A stretch of DNA of 64,000 nt. Origin: Isoptericola cucumis (GTDB taxonomy: Bacteria > Actinomycetota > Actinomycetes > Actinomycetales > Cellulomonadaceae). A program made the position numbers and the translations under genes. The stretch's first letter is position 1. Every line of letters starts with the position of its first letter. Positions 36,106 to 45,357 of the stretch are shown here, piece after piece. The stretch lies in assembly GCF_014635665.1 (NCBI RefSeq), contig NZ_BMDG01000001.1, forward strand, positions 372,001 through 436,000, read 5' to 3'. Under the pieces are notes generated by a model. That model was not told where the DNA came from. It searched no databases and saw only the letters and a program-made list of their open reading frames with translations.

Positions 36106-36165
36106 GGGACCTCCGGTCTGGCTGGGGAAACGCAGGAAACGTCTGCCAGGAGCAACCTCGGCGAG

Positions 36166-36186
36166 GTTGAGTCTATTCCACTCAAC
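36166..36186. promoter_or_regulatory. HAIR element (HspR operator) upstream of clpB
   Basis: The sequence GTTGAGT-N7-ACTCAAC is a perfect inverted repeat matching the HAIR consensus CTTGAGT-N7-ACTCAAG except at the outermost base pair. It lies 61 bp upstream of the clpB start and 65 bp before the divergent lipoprotein gene. HspR represses dnaK and clpB operons in Actinobacteria until heat shock. No hspR gene is in the window. Confidence 0.92.
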
Positions 36187-36250
36187 TTTGCTCGCAAGCG
36201 CTGGTCCCGCACGGGTGGCCGGGGTCCCGCGCCTGCGAGATGCTGACCCG

Positions 36251-37447
36251 GTGAACACTCCGACCCGAGGCGTGCGCCGCCTCCGCACCGCGCTCGCGGC
36301 CCTGCTCGCCGCCGTCGGCCTCGTCGCCCTCGCGGGCTGCATGAAGGTCGACATGGACATGACCCTGTCGGAGGACGACACCGTCTCCGGGTCGATGGTC
36401 ATGGCGATCTCCAACCAGCTCGCCGAGACCATGGGCATGGAGCCCGGCCAGCTCTGGGACCAGGCGGGCGGGGAGCTCCAGCAGGACCTGCCCGAGGGTG
36501 CCACGCAGGAGCCGTACTCCGACGACGAGTACACGGGCTCGGAGTTCACGTTCACGGACGCCCCGATCGAGAACTTCTCGGGCGGCGGCGCCGAGGACCT
36601 CTCCATCACGCGCGAGGGCGACGAGTACGTCGTCACCGGGACCATGGACCTGTCCGAGGGTGCCGACCAGCTCGGTTCCATGCCGGACGGCGTCAAGGAC
36701 TCCTTCGACGTCCGGATCGCGGTGACGTTCCCCGGGCCCGTCGGCGAGACCAACGGCACGGTCGACGGCAACACCGTGGTGTGGACGCCGCAGCTCGGCG
36801 AGACCACCGAGATCCAGGCGCGGGGTGCGGCCGAGGCGGGCAGCAGCTTCCCGTGGTGGCTCGTCGGGCTCGTCGTCGGGGTGCTCGTCCTCGCGCTCGT
36901 CGTGGTCCTCGTCGTGCGCTCGCGGCGCTCCGGCGCCGCCGCCACCGCGCCGCAGGCGGGGCCGGGCGCCGGGCCCGGCGCCGCGTTCGGCGCGGCACCG
37001 ATGGCCGACCCGGGCACCACCCCCGGCAGCGGCACCGGGCCGACGGCGGAGGAGCAGGTCTTCGGCACGCGCCCGGCCTCCGCGCCGGAGCCGACGGCGC
37101 CGCCCGCCGCGGCACCGGCCCCCACGACCGGCCCCGTCCCCGAGCCGCTCGAGCCCGGCCCCGCCCCGGAGCCCACGGAGCCGGGCCCTGGCCAGGACGG
37201 CGGCACCGGCCCGGTCCCGGAGCCCCTGGAGCCCGCCGAGCCCCGACCCGCCACCGAGCCCACCGCCCCGGTGCCGCCGTCGGAGCCCGCTGAGCCGGTG
37301 CAGCCCACGGAGCCCCCGACACGACCGGTCGAGCCCCACGACCCGACCCGGCCGGTCGACCCGACGACGCCGGAGACGCCATCGCCGGAGACGCCGTCGC
37401 CGGAGACCCCCGAGCGCCGGCCGACCGATCCTCCGCAGGGTGCCTGA
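36251..37447 (+). CDS. LppM-domain lipoprotein with Pro/Glu-rich C-terminal tail
   Basis: This is a 398-residue protein from GTG 36251. A signal sequence ends in the lipobox ALAGC (about residue 30). The extracytoplasmic LppM/DUF3153-like domain (about 30-195) begins [17 protein letters not shown] and includes [12 protein letters not shown]. One transmembrane segment ([21 protein letters not shown]) follows. The cytoplasmic tail of about 180 residues is mostly Pro, Glu, Ala and Thr with repeats such as EPLEP and [13 protein letters not shown]. LppM affects phagosome traits in mycobacteria; its role here is unknown. It overlaps the downstream hydrolase start by 8 bases. Confidence 0.82.
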   Translation: MNTPTRGVRRLRTALAALLAAVGLVALAGCMKVDMDMTLSEDDTVSGSMVMAISNQLAETMGMEPGQLWDQAGGELQQDLPEGATQEPYSDDEYTGSEFTFTDAPIENFSGGGAEDLSITREGDEYVVTGTMDLSEGADQLGSMPDGVKDSFDVRIAVTFPGPVGETNGTVDGNTVVWTPQLGETTEIQARGAAEAGSSFPWWLVGLVVGVLVLALVVVLVVRSRRSGAAATAPQAGPGAGPGAAFGAAPMADPGTTPGSGTGPTAEEQVFGTRPASAPEPTAPPAAAPAPTTGPVPEPLEPGPAPEPTEPGPGQDGGTGPVPEPLEPAEPRPATEPTAPVPPSEPAEPVQPTEPPTRPVEPHDPTRPVDPTTPETPSPETPSPETPERRPTDPPQGA

Positions 37448-38426
37448 CCGGCCGGAGCCGGCGCGCGGGGCGTGGCGCCCCGACGTCCTCGGCCCCGACT
37501 TCGAGGCGCGCACCCTGCCGCTGCCGGGCGGCGCGGAGGCCACGCTGGTGCGCCACGTCCCGTCCACGCCCGACGGCCCGGGCGACGACCCCGCGCGCGT
37601 CGCGGTGCTGTACGTGCACGGTTTCGTCGACTACTTCTTCCACCCCCACGTGGCACGCGCCGTCGCCGACCGGGGCCACGCCTTCTACGCCGTCGACCTG
37701 CGCGGCCACGGGCGGTCCCTGGCGGCGCACACGGCCGCCGGCCACGACCCGAACCTGGTGACCGACCTCGCGCTGTACGCCCAGGACCTCGACGCGGCGG
37801 CCGCCGTCGTCCGCGGTGCCGGGCACGAGCGGCTCGTCGTCCTGGGCCACTCGACGGGTGGGCTGATTGCCCCGCTGTGGGCGAACGGCCGCCCGGGCCG
37901 TGCCGACGCGCTCGTGCTCAACAGCCCCTGGTTGGAGCTCAACGAGGGCTGGTTCGAGCGCGTCCCGGCGACCTGGGCGATCGACGTGGGCGGGCGCGTC
38001 GCGCCGCGGCTCGTGGTCGGCAGGCTCGGCGAGCACTACGGCGGGGCCCTGCACCGCACGACGGGCGGCGCGTGGGACTACGACCTGGCGTGGAAGCCGC
38101 GCGAAGGCTTCCCGGTCCGCTCCGCATGGCTGCGCACGGTGCGGCGCGCGCACCGCCGCGTCGCCCGCGGCCTCGACCTGACGATCCCGGTGCTCGTCCT
38201 CACCTCGGCCCGGTCCGGCCCGGCGCGCCGGTGGCACCCCGAGCTGGTCACGACCGACTCGGTGCTGGACGTCGCGCAGATTGCGGACCGCGCGCCGCGG
38301 CTCGGCACCGACGTCACCCTCGTCCCCGTCCCGGGCGGCGCGCACGACCTCGCCCTCTCCCCCGAGCCGGCGCGGAGCGCCTACCTGTCCGCCGTCCTGG
38401 ACTGGGTCGACACGCACGTCCCGTGA
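37440..38426 (+). CDS. Alpha/beta hydrolase (serine hydrolase, lysophospholipase-like)
   Basis: This is a 328-residue alpha/beta-hydrolase. It shows [19 protein letters not shown] (oxyanion-hole region), [15 protein letters not shown], the nucleophile elbow [16 protein letters not shown], and the catalytic His in [15 protein letters not shown] near the end. The overall plan resembles monoacylglycerol or lysophospholipases. The GTG start at 37440 overlaps the preceding gene by 8 bases, and the ribosome site (GCAGG) is poor, so coupling is likely. No signal peptide is seen. Confidence 0.87.
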   Translation: MPDRPEPARGAWRPDVLGPDFEARTLPLPGGAEATLVRHVPSTPDGPGDDPARVAVLYVHGFVDYFFHPHVARAVADRGHAFYAVDLRGHGRSLAAHTAAGHDPNLVTDLALYAQDLDAAAAVVRGAGHERLVVLGHSTGGLIAPLWANGRPGRADALVLNSPWLELNEGWFERVPATWAIDVGGRVAPRLVVGRLGEHYGGALHRTTGGAWDYDLAWKPREGFPVRSAWLRTVRRAHRRVARGLDLTIPVLVLTSARSGPARRWHPELVTTDSVLDVAQIADRAPRLGTDVTLVPVPGGAHDLALSPEPARSAYLSAVLDWVDTHVP

Positions 38427-38487
38427 CCGCCACGGTCGTGTCCGAATCCCGCTAGCCACCGCCCGGTGCGCGGGTGAGGATGGCGGC

Positions 38488-40119
38488 ATGGCAGTTCTCG
38501 ACGACCCGCAGCCGGCGCCCGCGTTCGCCCAGCGGTACCGCGCCATCGCCGCGCGCGACCCCCGCTTCGACGGCCAGTTCTACACGGCCGTGCGCACCAC
38601 CGGGATCTACTGCCGCCCGTCGTGCCCGGCCCGTACCCCCAAGCCGGAGAACGTCACGTTCTACCTGACGTCGGCCGCCGCGCACGACGCCGGGTACCGC
38701 GCGTGCAAGCGGTGCCTGCCCGAGGCGGCCCCCGGCACGCCGGAGTGGGACCTGCGGCACGACGTCGCCGCCCGCGCGATGCGGCTCATCACGGACGGCG
38801 TCGTGGACCGCGACGGCGTGGAAGGCCTCGCCGCCCGCCTGGGCTACAGCGCGCGGCAGGTGCACCGGCTGCTCACCGCCGAGCTCGGCGCCGGCCCGAT
38901 CGCCCTCGCCCGCGCCCAGCGTGCGCAGACGGCGCGGGCGTTGGTCGTCGGCACGGACCTCCCGCTGGCCGACGTCGCGTTCGCGGCGGGCTTCGGCTCG
39001 ATCCGGCAGTTCAACGACACCGTGGCGGAGGTCTTCGACGTCACCCCCAGCGCGCTGCGCGCCCGCGCCCGCCGCGGTCGCGGGCCCCGGAACCGCCCGG
39101 CCCTGGTCTCCCCGCACGGGGCCCCTGCCGTCCCGGGGCCCGACAGCGGCACGGCTCCCGTGCCGGGAGGCGCGGCCTGCGTCGCCCGCGTGCGGCTCGC
39201 GCTGGAGCTGCCGGTGCGCGAGCCGTTCGACGCCCGCGGCGTCGTCGGCTTCCTCGCCGCCCGCGCCGTCGACGGCGTCGAGACCGCCACCCTGGCCGGC
39301 CCGGACGTGCGGTACGCGCGCACCCTCACGCTGCCCCACGGGCCCGGCGCGGCGGAGGTCTCCGCCGGGCCGGGCGTCGGCCCCGGGCGCGTCGCGGTGC
39401 GCCTCGAGCTCGCCACGGCCGCGGACGTCCCGGTGGCGGTCGCCCGGCTGCGGCGGCTCCTCGACCTGGACGCCGACCCGGTCGCCGTCGACACCGCGCT
39501 CGGCGACGACCCGGCGCTCGCCCCGCTCGTCGCGGCGATGCCCGGCATCCGCGTCCCCGGCGCCGTCGACCCGCACGAGCTCGTCGTGCGGGCGATCGTC
39601 GGCCAACAGATCAGCGTCGCCGCCGCCCGCACCCACCTCGGGCGCCTGGCCGCCGCCGTCGGCACGGCCTACGACTCCGGCATCGACGGGCTGACCCGCC
39701 TGTTCCCGACGGCGGCCCAGGTCGCGGGCGGCGCCGAGCAGCTGCGCCTGCCTGCCCGCTCCCGCGCCGCGGTGGCCGGCACCGCACGGGCGCTGGCCGA
39801 CGGCGACCTGGTGGTCGACGTCGGCGCGGACGCCGGCGCCCTGCGCGATGCCCTGGTCGCCCGGCCGGGCATCGGGCCCTGGACCGCGGCGTACGTCGCG
39901 ATGCGGGTGCTCGGCGACCCCGACGCCTGGCTCGACGGCGACGTCGCCCTGCTCGCCGGCGCGCAGGCCGCCGGCATCACCCTCCCCGACGCCGGGCGTG
40001 CGGCCCGGTCGTCCGCCCTGCGCTCCCGTGCCGCGCGCTGGGCGCCGTGGCGCTCGTACGCCGCGGTGCACCTGTGGCGTCACGCCCTGCCGACCGACCG
40101 ACCGAAGGAGACCCGATGA
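38488..40119 (+). CDS. alkA: Ada/AlkA-type fusion: Ada Zn-binding, AraC HTH and 3-methyladenine DNA glycosylase
   Basis: This is a 543-residue fusion. The Ada metal-binding domain (about 15-90) carries four Cys in [11 protein letters not shown] and ACKRCLPE. An AraC-type helix-turn-helix follows (about 100-200, [16 protein letters not shown] and [20 protein letters not shown]). Then come AlkA_N and the HhH-GPD glycosylase ([35 protein letters not shown] and [10 protein letters not shown] with the catalytic Asp). Cys methylation of the Ada domain should activate transcription of repair genes. The methyltransferase domain of classic Ada is missing and is supplied by the next gene, ogt, which overlaps its stop. 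Confidence 0.94.
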   Translation: MAVLDDPQPAPAFAQRYRAIAARDPRFDGQFYTAVRTTGIYCRPSCPARTPKPENVTFYLTSAAAHDAGYRACKRCLPEAAPGTPEWDLRHDVAARAMRLITDGVVDRDGVEGLAARLGYSARQVHRLLTAELGAGPIALARAQRAQTARALVVGTDLPLADVAFAAGFGSIRQFNDTVAEVFDVTPSALRARARRGRGPRNRPALVSPHGAPAVPGPDSGTAPVPGGAACVARVRLALELPVREPFDARGVVGFLAARAVDGVETATLAGPDVRYARTLTLPHGPGAAEVSAGPGVGPGRVAVRLELATAADVPVAVARLRRLLDLDADPVAVDTALGDDPALAPLVAAMPGIRVPGAVDPHELVVRAIVGQQISVAAARTHLGRLAAAVGTAYDSGIDGLTRLFPTAAQVAGGAEQLRLPARSRAAVAGTARALADGDLVVDVGADAGALRDALVARPGIGPWTAAYVAMRVLGDPDAWLDGDVALLAGAQAAGITLPDAGRAARSSALRSRAARWAPWRSYAAVHLWRHALPTDRPKETR

Positions 40120-40673
40120 GCACCGTGACCGACCCCACGACCGCCACCAGCACCAGGACCGCCACCAGCACGACGACCGACACCCCCGACGGGCCGTTCA
40201 CGGTCGTCGTCGCGGCGGACGGCGCCGTGCTCGCCTCGGGCTGGACGGACGACGTCGCGTCGCTGGTCGCGCTCACCCACCCCGACGTCCGGCCGGCGGA
40301 GGTCGTCGCGACGGGCGCCGACGACCCGGTCGTCGCACCGGCCGTGGCGGCGGTGCACGCCTACTACGCCGGCGACGTGCACGCGATCGACGCGGTCCCC
40401 GTGCGCCAGTCGTCCGGCCCGTACCGGTCGCACGCGTGGGACGTGCTGCGCACGGTCGAGGCCGGCGACCCGGTGACGTACACCCGCTACGCGGAGCTGT
40501 CGGGCCGGCCGGCGGCGGTGCGCGCCGCCGCTGGCGCGTGCGCGATGAACGCGGCCGCGCTGTTCGTGCCGTGCCACCGTGTGCTGCGCACCGACGGTGG
40601 CCTCGGCGGTTTCCGGTACGGCGTCGAGGTGAAGCGACGCCTGCTGGACCACGAGGCAAGGCACGCCGGCTGA
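40116..40673 (+). CDS. ogt: Methylated-DNA--protein-cysteine methyltransferase
   Basis: This is a 185-residue O6-alkylguanine repair protein. The active-site Cys153 is in [20 protein letters not shown], with [20 protein letters not shown] before it (helix-turn-helix and arginine finger). The N-terminal 25 residues are almost pure Thr/Ser/Ala/Arg/Asp repeats and look unstructured. ATG 40116 overlaps the alkA stop (ATGA), giving a two-gene adaptive-response operon. Confidence 0.95.
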   Translation: MSTVTDPTTATSTRTATSTTTDTPDGPFTVVVAADGAVLASGWTDDVASLVALTHPDVRPAEVVATGADDPVVAPAVAAVHAYYAGDVHAIDAVPVRQSSGPYRSHAWDVLRTVEAGDPVTYTRYAELSGRPAAVRAAAGACAMNAAALFVPCHRVLRTDGGLGGFRYGVEVKRRLLDHEARHAG

Positions 40674-40703
40674 CCCCCGCCGAGGGCAGGAGATCGGCGC
40701 GGG

Positions 40704-41717
40704 TCAGCCTGCGGCGGGCCGCAGCGACGGCTCCTCGGGCACGGAGACGGTGAACACCGCGCCGGCGACGGCGGGCGAGCGGACCGCCGCGCGCTCCAGC
40801 TCGTCGAGCCGCCGGGCCACCGACTCCTCCCGCTCGTTGCCCCGCAGGTCCACGCTGGCCACCAGGTAGAGCGACCGCGGCCCCACGTACTCCAGCCGCA
40901 GGTACGTCACGCGCTCCACCTGCGGCATCTCCAGCAGGTGCGCGAGGACGGCGTCGCGCGTGCCGGGCAGCGCCGCCTCGCCCACGAGGAACCGCCGGTT
41001 GCGGTCCACCAGCACCAGCGACACCACGGCCAGCACGACGCCCACCACGATCGAGCCGACCGCGTCGGGCACGGGCGACCCGGTGAGCTGGTGGGCCAGC
41101 ACCCCGCCGAACGCGACCACGAGGCCGACGAGCGCCGCGGCGTCCTCGGCGAACACGGCGCGCAGCGTCGGGTCGGAGGTAACGAGCACGTGGTGCAGTA
41201 CCTCCCGCTCCACCTTCTTCGCCTCCGCGCGGGCCTGCCGGGTCGCCTGCAGGAACGAGATCCCCTCGAGCACGAAGGCCGCGCCCAGCACCGCGTACGC
41301 GATCCCGAAGTCGCTGGCCGGCTCGGGGTGCACGAGCTCCTGGATGCCGTGCGTGATCGACACGCCCGCGCCGACCGCGAACAGCCCGATCGCCGCGAAC
41401 ATCGACCACACGTAGGCCTCGCGCCCGAAGCCCAGCGGGTGCTCCGCGTCCGCGGCACGGCGCGACCGCCGGTCGGCGATCAGCAGGAACACCTCGTTGC
41501 CCGTGTCCGCCCACGAGTGCACCGCCTCGGCGAGCATGGAGGCCGAGCCGGTGAGGACGGCGGCCGCCGACTTCGCCACCGCCACGAGCGCGTTCGCGAC
41601 GAAGGCGATGACGACGGTCAGCGTGCTCTCGCCCGTGGCCCCGGTCTGCGCGACCCGCGGGCTGGCGGACTCCGCGACACCTCGTGACGGGTCGAGGTCG
41701 CTGTCGTCGCCGGTCAT
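40704..41717 (-). CDS. Cation diffusion facilitator (CDF) family transporter
   Basis: This is a 337-residue membrane protein with six transmembrane segments and a C-terminal cytoplasmic domain. The metal-site region of TM2 reads AEAVHSWADTGNEVFLL (HxxxD). In TM5, AEDAAALVGLVVAF has the ED form seen in a subgroup of CDF proteins. Such proteins export Zn, Co, Fe or Mn in exchange for protons. The metal is not fixed by sequence. It starts 83 bp after mrpG on the same strand and might be read through from the Mrp operon. Confidence 0.9.
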   Translation of the reverse strand: MTGDDSDLDPSRGVAESASPRVAQTGATGESTLTVVIAFVANALVAVAKSAAAVLTGSASMLAEAVHSWADTGNEVFLLIADRRSRRAADAEHPLGFGREAYVWSMFAAIGLFAVGAGVSITHGIQELVHPEPASDFGIAYAVLGAAFVLEGISFLQATRQARAEAKKVEREVLHHVLVTSDPTLRAVFAEDAAALVGLVVAFGGVLAHQLTGSPVPDAVGSIVVGVVLAVVSLVLVDRNRRFLVGEAALPGTRDAVLAHLLEMPQVERVTYLRLEYVGPRSLYLVASVDLRGNEREESVARRLDELERAAVRSPAVAGAVFTVSVPEEPSLRPAAG

Positions 41718-41800
41718 GGTGCCGGTCTACCAGCCGCCCGCCCGCGGCGCGCGGCGGCGCCAGCCTCCCGGGCCCGGGCCTGTCGAGCCGGCGGACGGGG

Positions 41801-42172
41801 TCAGTGCGGGTCGTCGGTGCTGCTCGGGTCCATCTCGTTGGGCTGCAGCTCCGTCTCGTCGACCTTGCCGGTACGGAAGCCCGCCCGGCTGACGAGGTGT
41901 GCCCCGACCGGCGCCGTCGCGAGCTGGAAGATGACGACCAGCACGAGCATCGCGACCGCCGACCAGTTCCGCACGCGCAGGGCGAGCGCCGTGAGGCCGA
42001 GGATGAGCCCGAGCACCTGCGGCTTCGTCACCGCGTGCATCCGCGCCAGGAGCGAGGGGAAGCGCAGCGTGCCGACACCCGCCGCGAACGTGAGGAACGC
42101 CCCCGCGAGCAGGCACACCGCCGCGACGGTGTCGGCCACCGTCGTCCAGAACCCGGCGTCGACGTCGGTCAT
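41801..42172 (-). CDS. mrpG: Mrp-type Na+/H+ antiporter subunit G
   Basis: This is a 123-residue subunit with three hydrophobic segments. Family motif LTFAAGVGTLRFPSLLARMHAVTKPQVLGL near residue 28 carries the conserved RFP..L.R.H..TK block. The C-terminus is a hydrophilic tail ending in DETELQPNEMD. It ends the mrpA-C-D-E-F-G operon and its ATG overlaps the mrpF stop. Confidence 0.93.
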   Translation of the reverse strand: MTDVDAGFWTTVADTVAAVCLLAGAFLTFAAGVGTLRFPSLLARMHAVTKPQVLGLILGLTALALRVRNWSAVAMLVLVVIFQLATAPVGAHLVSRAGFRTGKVDETELQPNEMDPSSTDDPH

Positions 42173-42573
42173 GACCTGTTCCTCCGCTCGCGCCGGTCGC
42201 CGTCGGCCTCGTCCGACTCACCGGGGTGGTCGCCGCCGAACTGCTCCCCCCGGGGCACGTCGGCGGCGCGCGCCTGGGCTGCGACCTCCTCCGGCGAGCG
42301 CACCTCGCCGTCGCCGTCGGGCTCGCGCGCGACGAAGCGAGAGATGACGACCGACCCGACGAAGCCCACCAGGGACAGGGCGACGAGGATGGGGATGGTC
42401 TCCGTGCGCCGCGACCAGGCCGCCTCGATCGCGATCGCGCCGACCAGGCTCGCCGTCAGCAGGTCGAGCCCCAGGGCGCGGTCCAGCATGGACGGCCCTT
42501 TCTCGATGCGCCGGAGCGCGAGCAGCGCCGCCGACACGACGAGCACCGCGGCGACCACGACCACGACCGCCAT
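42169..42573 (-). CDS. mrpF: Mrp-type Na+/H+ antiporter subunit F
   Basis: This is a 134-residue subunit with three transmembrane segments and the family motif KGPSMLDRALGLDLLTASLVG (G-P-S..DR..A.D). The last 50 residues are a charged, Arg/Glu-rich tail (EQFGGDHPGESDEADGDRRE) longer than in most MrpF. Its start codon shares the last base of the mrpE stop. Confidence 0.93.
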   Translation of the reverse strand: MAVVVVVAAVLVVSAALLALRRIEKGPSMLDRALGLDLLTASLVGAIAIEAAWSRRTETIPILVALSLVGFVGSVVISRFVAREPDGDGEVRSPEEVAAQARAADVPRGEQFGGDHPGESDEADGDRRERRNRS

Positions 42574-43181
42574 CAGCCCTCCCCCTCCGTCGTCCGGACC
42601 GTGTCCACGACCGACCGGCCGTCGGGCATGCCGCAGCGGGCGAGCACCTCGTCCGAGGCGAGGGCGCGCAGCACACGCGCCTCGAGCGCGAGGATGTCAC
42701 GACGCACCCCGTCCAGGCCGCCGGACGCCTCGATGTCGAGCACGTGCAGGAACAGGATCCCGGCGTCCCGCCGCGTCTCGATCACCAGCGAGCCCGGCAC
42801 CAGCGTGGACAGGACCGCCGTCAGCGTGAGGTAGACGTCCTGTGCGTTGCGCAGCCGCACCTGCACGACCGCCCCGTGGGGCGCCGGGCCGGGGCGCAGC
42901 GCCACCCACGCGACCTTGAACGACGCGACCACGAGGTCGGACAGGAACCTCCCCGCCAGGTTCAGGAACGGGACCAGGCGGAACCGGCCGTCGGACACGA
43001 TCGGCGGCAGCGGGAAGACGACGACGAGGAACACGGCCAGCGCCAGCCCGGCGAGGACGTTCGCCCACGACAGGTCGCCCCACAGCAGCACCCAGATGAC
43101 GGTGAGGACGACGAGGGCGGGCCACTGCGCGCTCAGCAGGCGCACGCGGCGCGCTGCCCGTCGGCGGGGGTGCAGGCTCAC
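42573..43181 (-). CDS. mrpE: Mrp-type Na+/H+ antiporter subunit E
   Basis: This is a 202-residue subunit. A basic N-terminus is followed by transmembrane segments VVLTVIWVLLWGDLSWANVL and AGLALAVFLVVVFPLPP. The conserved C-terminal domain shows VYLTLTAVLSTLVPGSLVIE and LFLHVLDIE. It needs the other subunits to form the complex. The mrpD stop overlaps its ATG. Confidence 0.94.
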   Translation of the reverse strand: MSLHPRRRAARRVRLLSAQWPALVVLTVIWVLLWGDLSWANVLAGLALAVFLVVVFPLPPIVSDGRFRLVPFLNLAGRFLSDLVVASFKVAWVALRPGPAPHGAVVQVRLRNAQDVYLTLTAVLSTLVPGSLVIETRRDAGILFLHVLDIEASGGLDGVRRDILALEARVLRALASDEVLARCGMPDGRSVVDTVRTTEGEG

Positions 43182-44815
43182 GGCGCCTCACCTCCGGGCT
43201 CGCCGGCCGACTTCCCGCCGGACTCCCCCACGATCTCGGCCGACTCGCCGGTGCCGCGTTCCGACCCGCCCGGGAAGACGGCGTCGACGTACGAGTGCCC
43301 GTCCATCGACGCGCTCGCGGCCCGCTCGGCGTACCCGTACAGCGGCCCGGCCGCGACGGTGAGCAGGAGCCCGAACGCGACGAGGGCGCCGGTGGGCCAG
43401 ACCATGCCGCGCGGGAGCGGCACGTGCGGCTCGATCTCGGGCGGCGCGGTCTGCCAGAACGCCTTGTTCCACGCCTTGACGACCGCGTAGAGGGTGAGGA
43501 GCGACGTCACGACCGAGCCGACGACGAGCGCCCACGCGAGGCCGGACCCGTTGGTCACGCCCTCGGTGAGCAGCCCCACCTTGCCGAGGAACCCGGACAT
43601 CGGCGGGATGCCGGCGAGGTTGAGCGCCGGCACGAAGAACAGCAGGGCCAGGCCCGGGGCCAGCTTGGCGAGGCCGCCGAGCTTGTCGAGCGACGTCGAC
43701 CCGCCCCTCCACTCGACGAGCCCCACGACGAGGAACAGCGCCGTCTGGACGGAGATGTGGTGCACGACGTAGTAGATCGCGGCCGCGGTGCCCGCCTCGG
43801 AGGCGAGCGCGACGCCGAAGATCATGAAGCCGATGTGGCTCACCAGGGTGAACGACAGCAGACGTTTGACGTCGTTCTGGGCCACGGCGCCGAGGATCCC
43901 GATGACCATCGTCAGCAGCGCGAGCACGAGGAGCACCTGGTCGACCGTCTCGTCGACCGGGAACAGGAGGGTCTGCACGCGCAGGATCGCGTAGACGCCC
44001 ACCTTGGTGAGCAGCCCGGCGAACACGGCGGTGACCGGTGCGGGCGCCGTCGGGTACGAGTCCGGCAGCCAGGCCGACAGCGGGAAGATCGCCGCCTTGA
44101 TGCCGAACGCCAGGAGCAGCAGCAGCTGCAGCGCGAGGCGCACGGTCGGGTCGATCTCGGGCAGCCGCATCGCGAGCTGCGCCATGTTCACCGTGCCGGT
44201 GGCCGCATAGACCAGGCCGATCGCCGACAGGATGAGCAGCGACGACATCAGGGCGACGATCACGTACACCGACCCGGCGCGGATCCGTTCCGCGGTGCCG
44301 CCGAGGGTCAGGAGCACGGAGGACGCGGCGAGCAGGATCTCGAAGCCCACGTAGAGGTTGAACAGGTCGCCCGACAGGAACGCGTTGGCGACGCCGGCCG
44401 ACAGGACGAGGAACGTGGGGTGGAAGATCGCGACGGGGATGGCGTCGCCCACGCGGCCCGGCTTCTCGTCCCCGGTGTCCCCCTCGGGCACGCCCTGGCC
44501 CAGGGAGTACAGGAGCACGCACAGCAGCATCACGCCGCTGACGGTGAGCATGAGCGCCGAGAGCCGGTCGGCCACCAGGTCGATGCCGACCGGGGCCGCC
44601 CACCCGCCGACGTCGACCACGATCGGGCCCGAGTCCGCCGCCACGACCAGCGCCGCCGACGCGGCCGTGGTCGCGGCCAGCGCCGTGACGCTGATGACGC
44701 GCTGGGCGGTGGCGAAGCGGTGCAGCGCCAGCGTCAGGCCCGCCGCGAACAGGGGCAGCAGGACGGGCAGCGGGACGAGCGTCGCGACGCTCCACAGGGG
44801 CTCGGCACCGGTCAT
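43178..44815 (-). CDS. mrpD: Mrp-type Na+/H+ antiporter subunit D
   Basis: This is a 545-residue polytopic subunit homologous to NuoL/M/N of complex I. It has about 14 transmembrane segments with FNLYVGFEILLAASSVLLTLGG (key Glu), FGIKAAIFPLSAWLPDSYPTAP (key Lys and proton channel), KRLLSFTLVSHIG and NLAGIPPMSGFLGK. The C-terminus has an acidic/Ser/Gly tail. ATG 44815 overlaps the mrpC stop. Confidence 0.95.
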   Translation of the reverse strand: MTGAEPLWSVATLVPLPVLLPLFAAGLTLALHRFATAQRVISVTALAATTAASAALVVAADSGPIVVDVGGWAAPVGIDLVADRLSALMLTVSGVMLLCVLLYSLGQGVPEGDTGDEKPGRVGDAIPVAIFHPTFLVLSAGVANAFLSGDLFNLYVGFEILLAASSVLLTLGGTAERIRAGSVYVIVALMSSLLILSAIGLVYAATGTVNMAQLAMRLPEIDPTVRLALQLLLLLAFGIKAAIFPLSAWLPDSYPTAPAPVTAVFAGLLTKVGVYAILRVQTLLFPVDETVDQVLLVLALLTMVIGILGAVAQNDVKRLLSFTLVSHIGFMIFGVALASEAGTAAAIYYVVHHISVQTALFLVVGLVEWRGGSTSLDKLGGLAKLAPGLALLFFVPALNLAGIPPMSGFLGKVGLLTEGVTNGSGLAWALVVGSVVTSLLTLYAVVKAWNKAFWQTAPPEIEPHVPLPRGMVWPTGALVAFGLLLTVAAGPLYGYAERAASASMDGHSYVDAVFPGGSERGTGESAEIVGESGGKSAGEPGGEAP

Positions 44816-45357
44816 CGCGGCCCCTCCTTCGTGTCCTTCGTGGGCCGCGGGGCCCGCTCGTCCTTCGGGGGCCTCTCGTCGTCCTCGTCGCCTGCGACCT
44901 CGTCGAAGACCTCGGCGGCCTCCTCGTCGAGGGTCTCGCCGGTCTCGACGTCGTCGGCGTCCTCGAACGCCGGGGCGTTGATCGCCGCGTGCCGCGCGAC
45001 GCGGCGGTCCTCGACGTCGTCGGCGACCTCGTCGTGGCCGTTCAGCTGCCACGACCGGTAGGCCATCGCGAGGACGAACGAGGTCAGCGCGAGGGTGATG
45101 ACGATCGAGGTGAGCACCATGGCCTGCGCGAGCGGGTCGCTCATCCGCACCGAGGGCGGGGCGTTGCCCACGATCGGCGACGCGCCCGCCCGCCCGCCGG
45201 CGACCAGCAGCATGAGGTTGATGCCGTTGCCGACGAGGACGAAGCCGAGCAGCACCCGGGTGAGGGGACGCTCGAGCATCAGGTAGATGCCGCTGGCCCA
45301 CAGGACGCCGACGGCCAGCACCAGCACCGCGGAGGGCGTGTTCTCCAGGACGGTCAT
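44812..45357 (-). CDS. mrpC: Mrp-type Na+/H+ antiporter subunit C
   Basis: This NuoK-like subunit is 181 residues. It has three transmembrane segments with GIYLMLERPLTRVLLGFVLVGNGINLMLLVAGG and DPLAQAMVLTSIVITLALTSFVLAM. The C-terminal 75 residues are an unusually long acidic tail (DDVETGETLDEEAAEVFDEV) ending in basic residues, compared with about 110 residues for a normal MrpC. ATG 45357 overlaps the mrpA stop. Confidence 0.94.
   Translation of the reverse strand: MTVLENTPSAVLVLAVGVLWASGIYLMLERPLTRVLLGFVLVGNGINLMLLVAGGRAGASPIVGNAPPSVRMSDPLAQAMVLTSIVITLALTSFVLAMAYRSWQLNGHDEVADDVEDRRVARHAAINAPAFEDADDVETGETLDEEAAEVFDEVAGDEDDERPPKDERAPRPTKDTKEGPR

Noticed and set aside
33481-37656. A 1391-codon version of clpB reaching to 37656
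   Set aside because: The extra N-terminal part is Arg/Gly/Ser-rich shadow of the divergent lipoprotein gene and would run through the HAIR operator. ATG 36105 has a good ribosome site and the conserved ClpB N-terminus.
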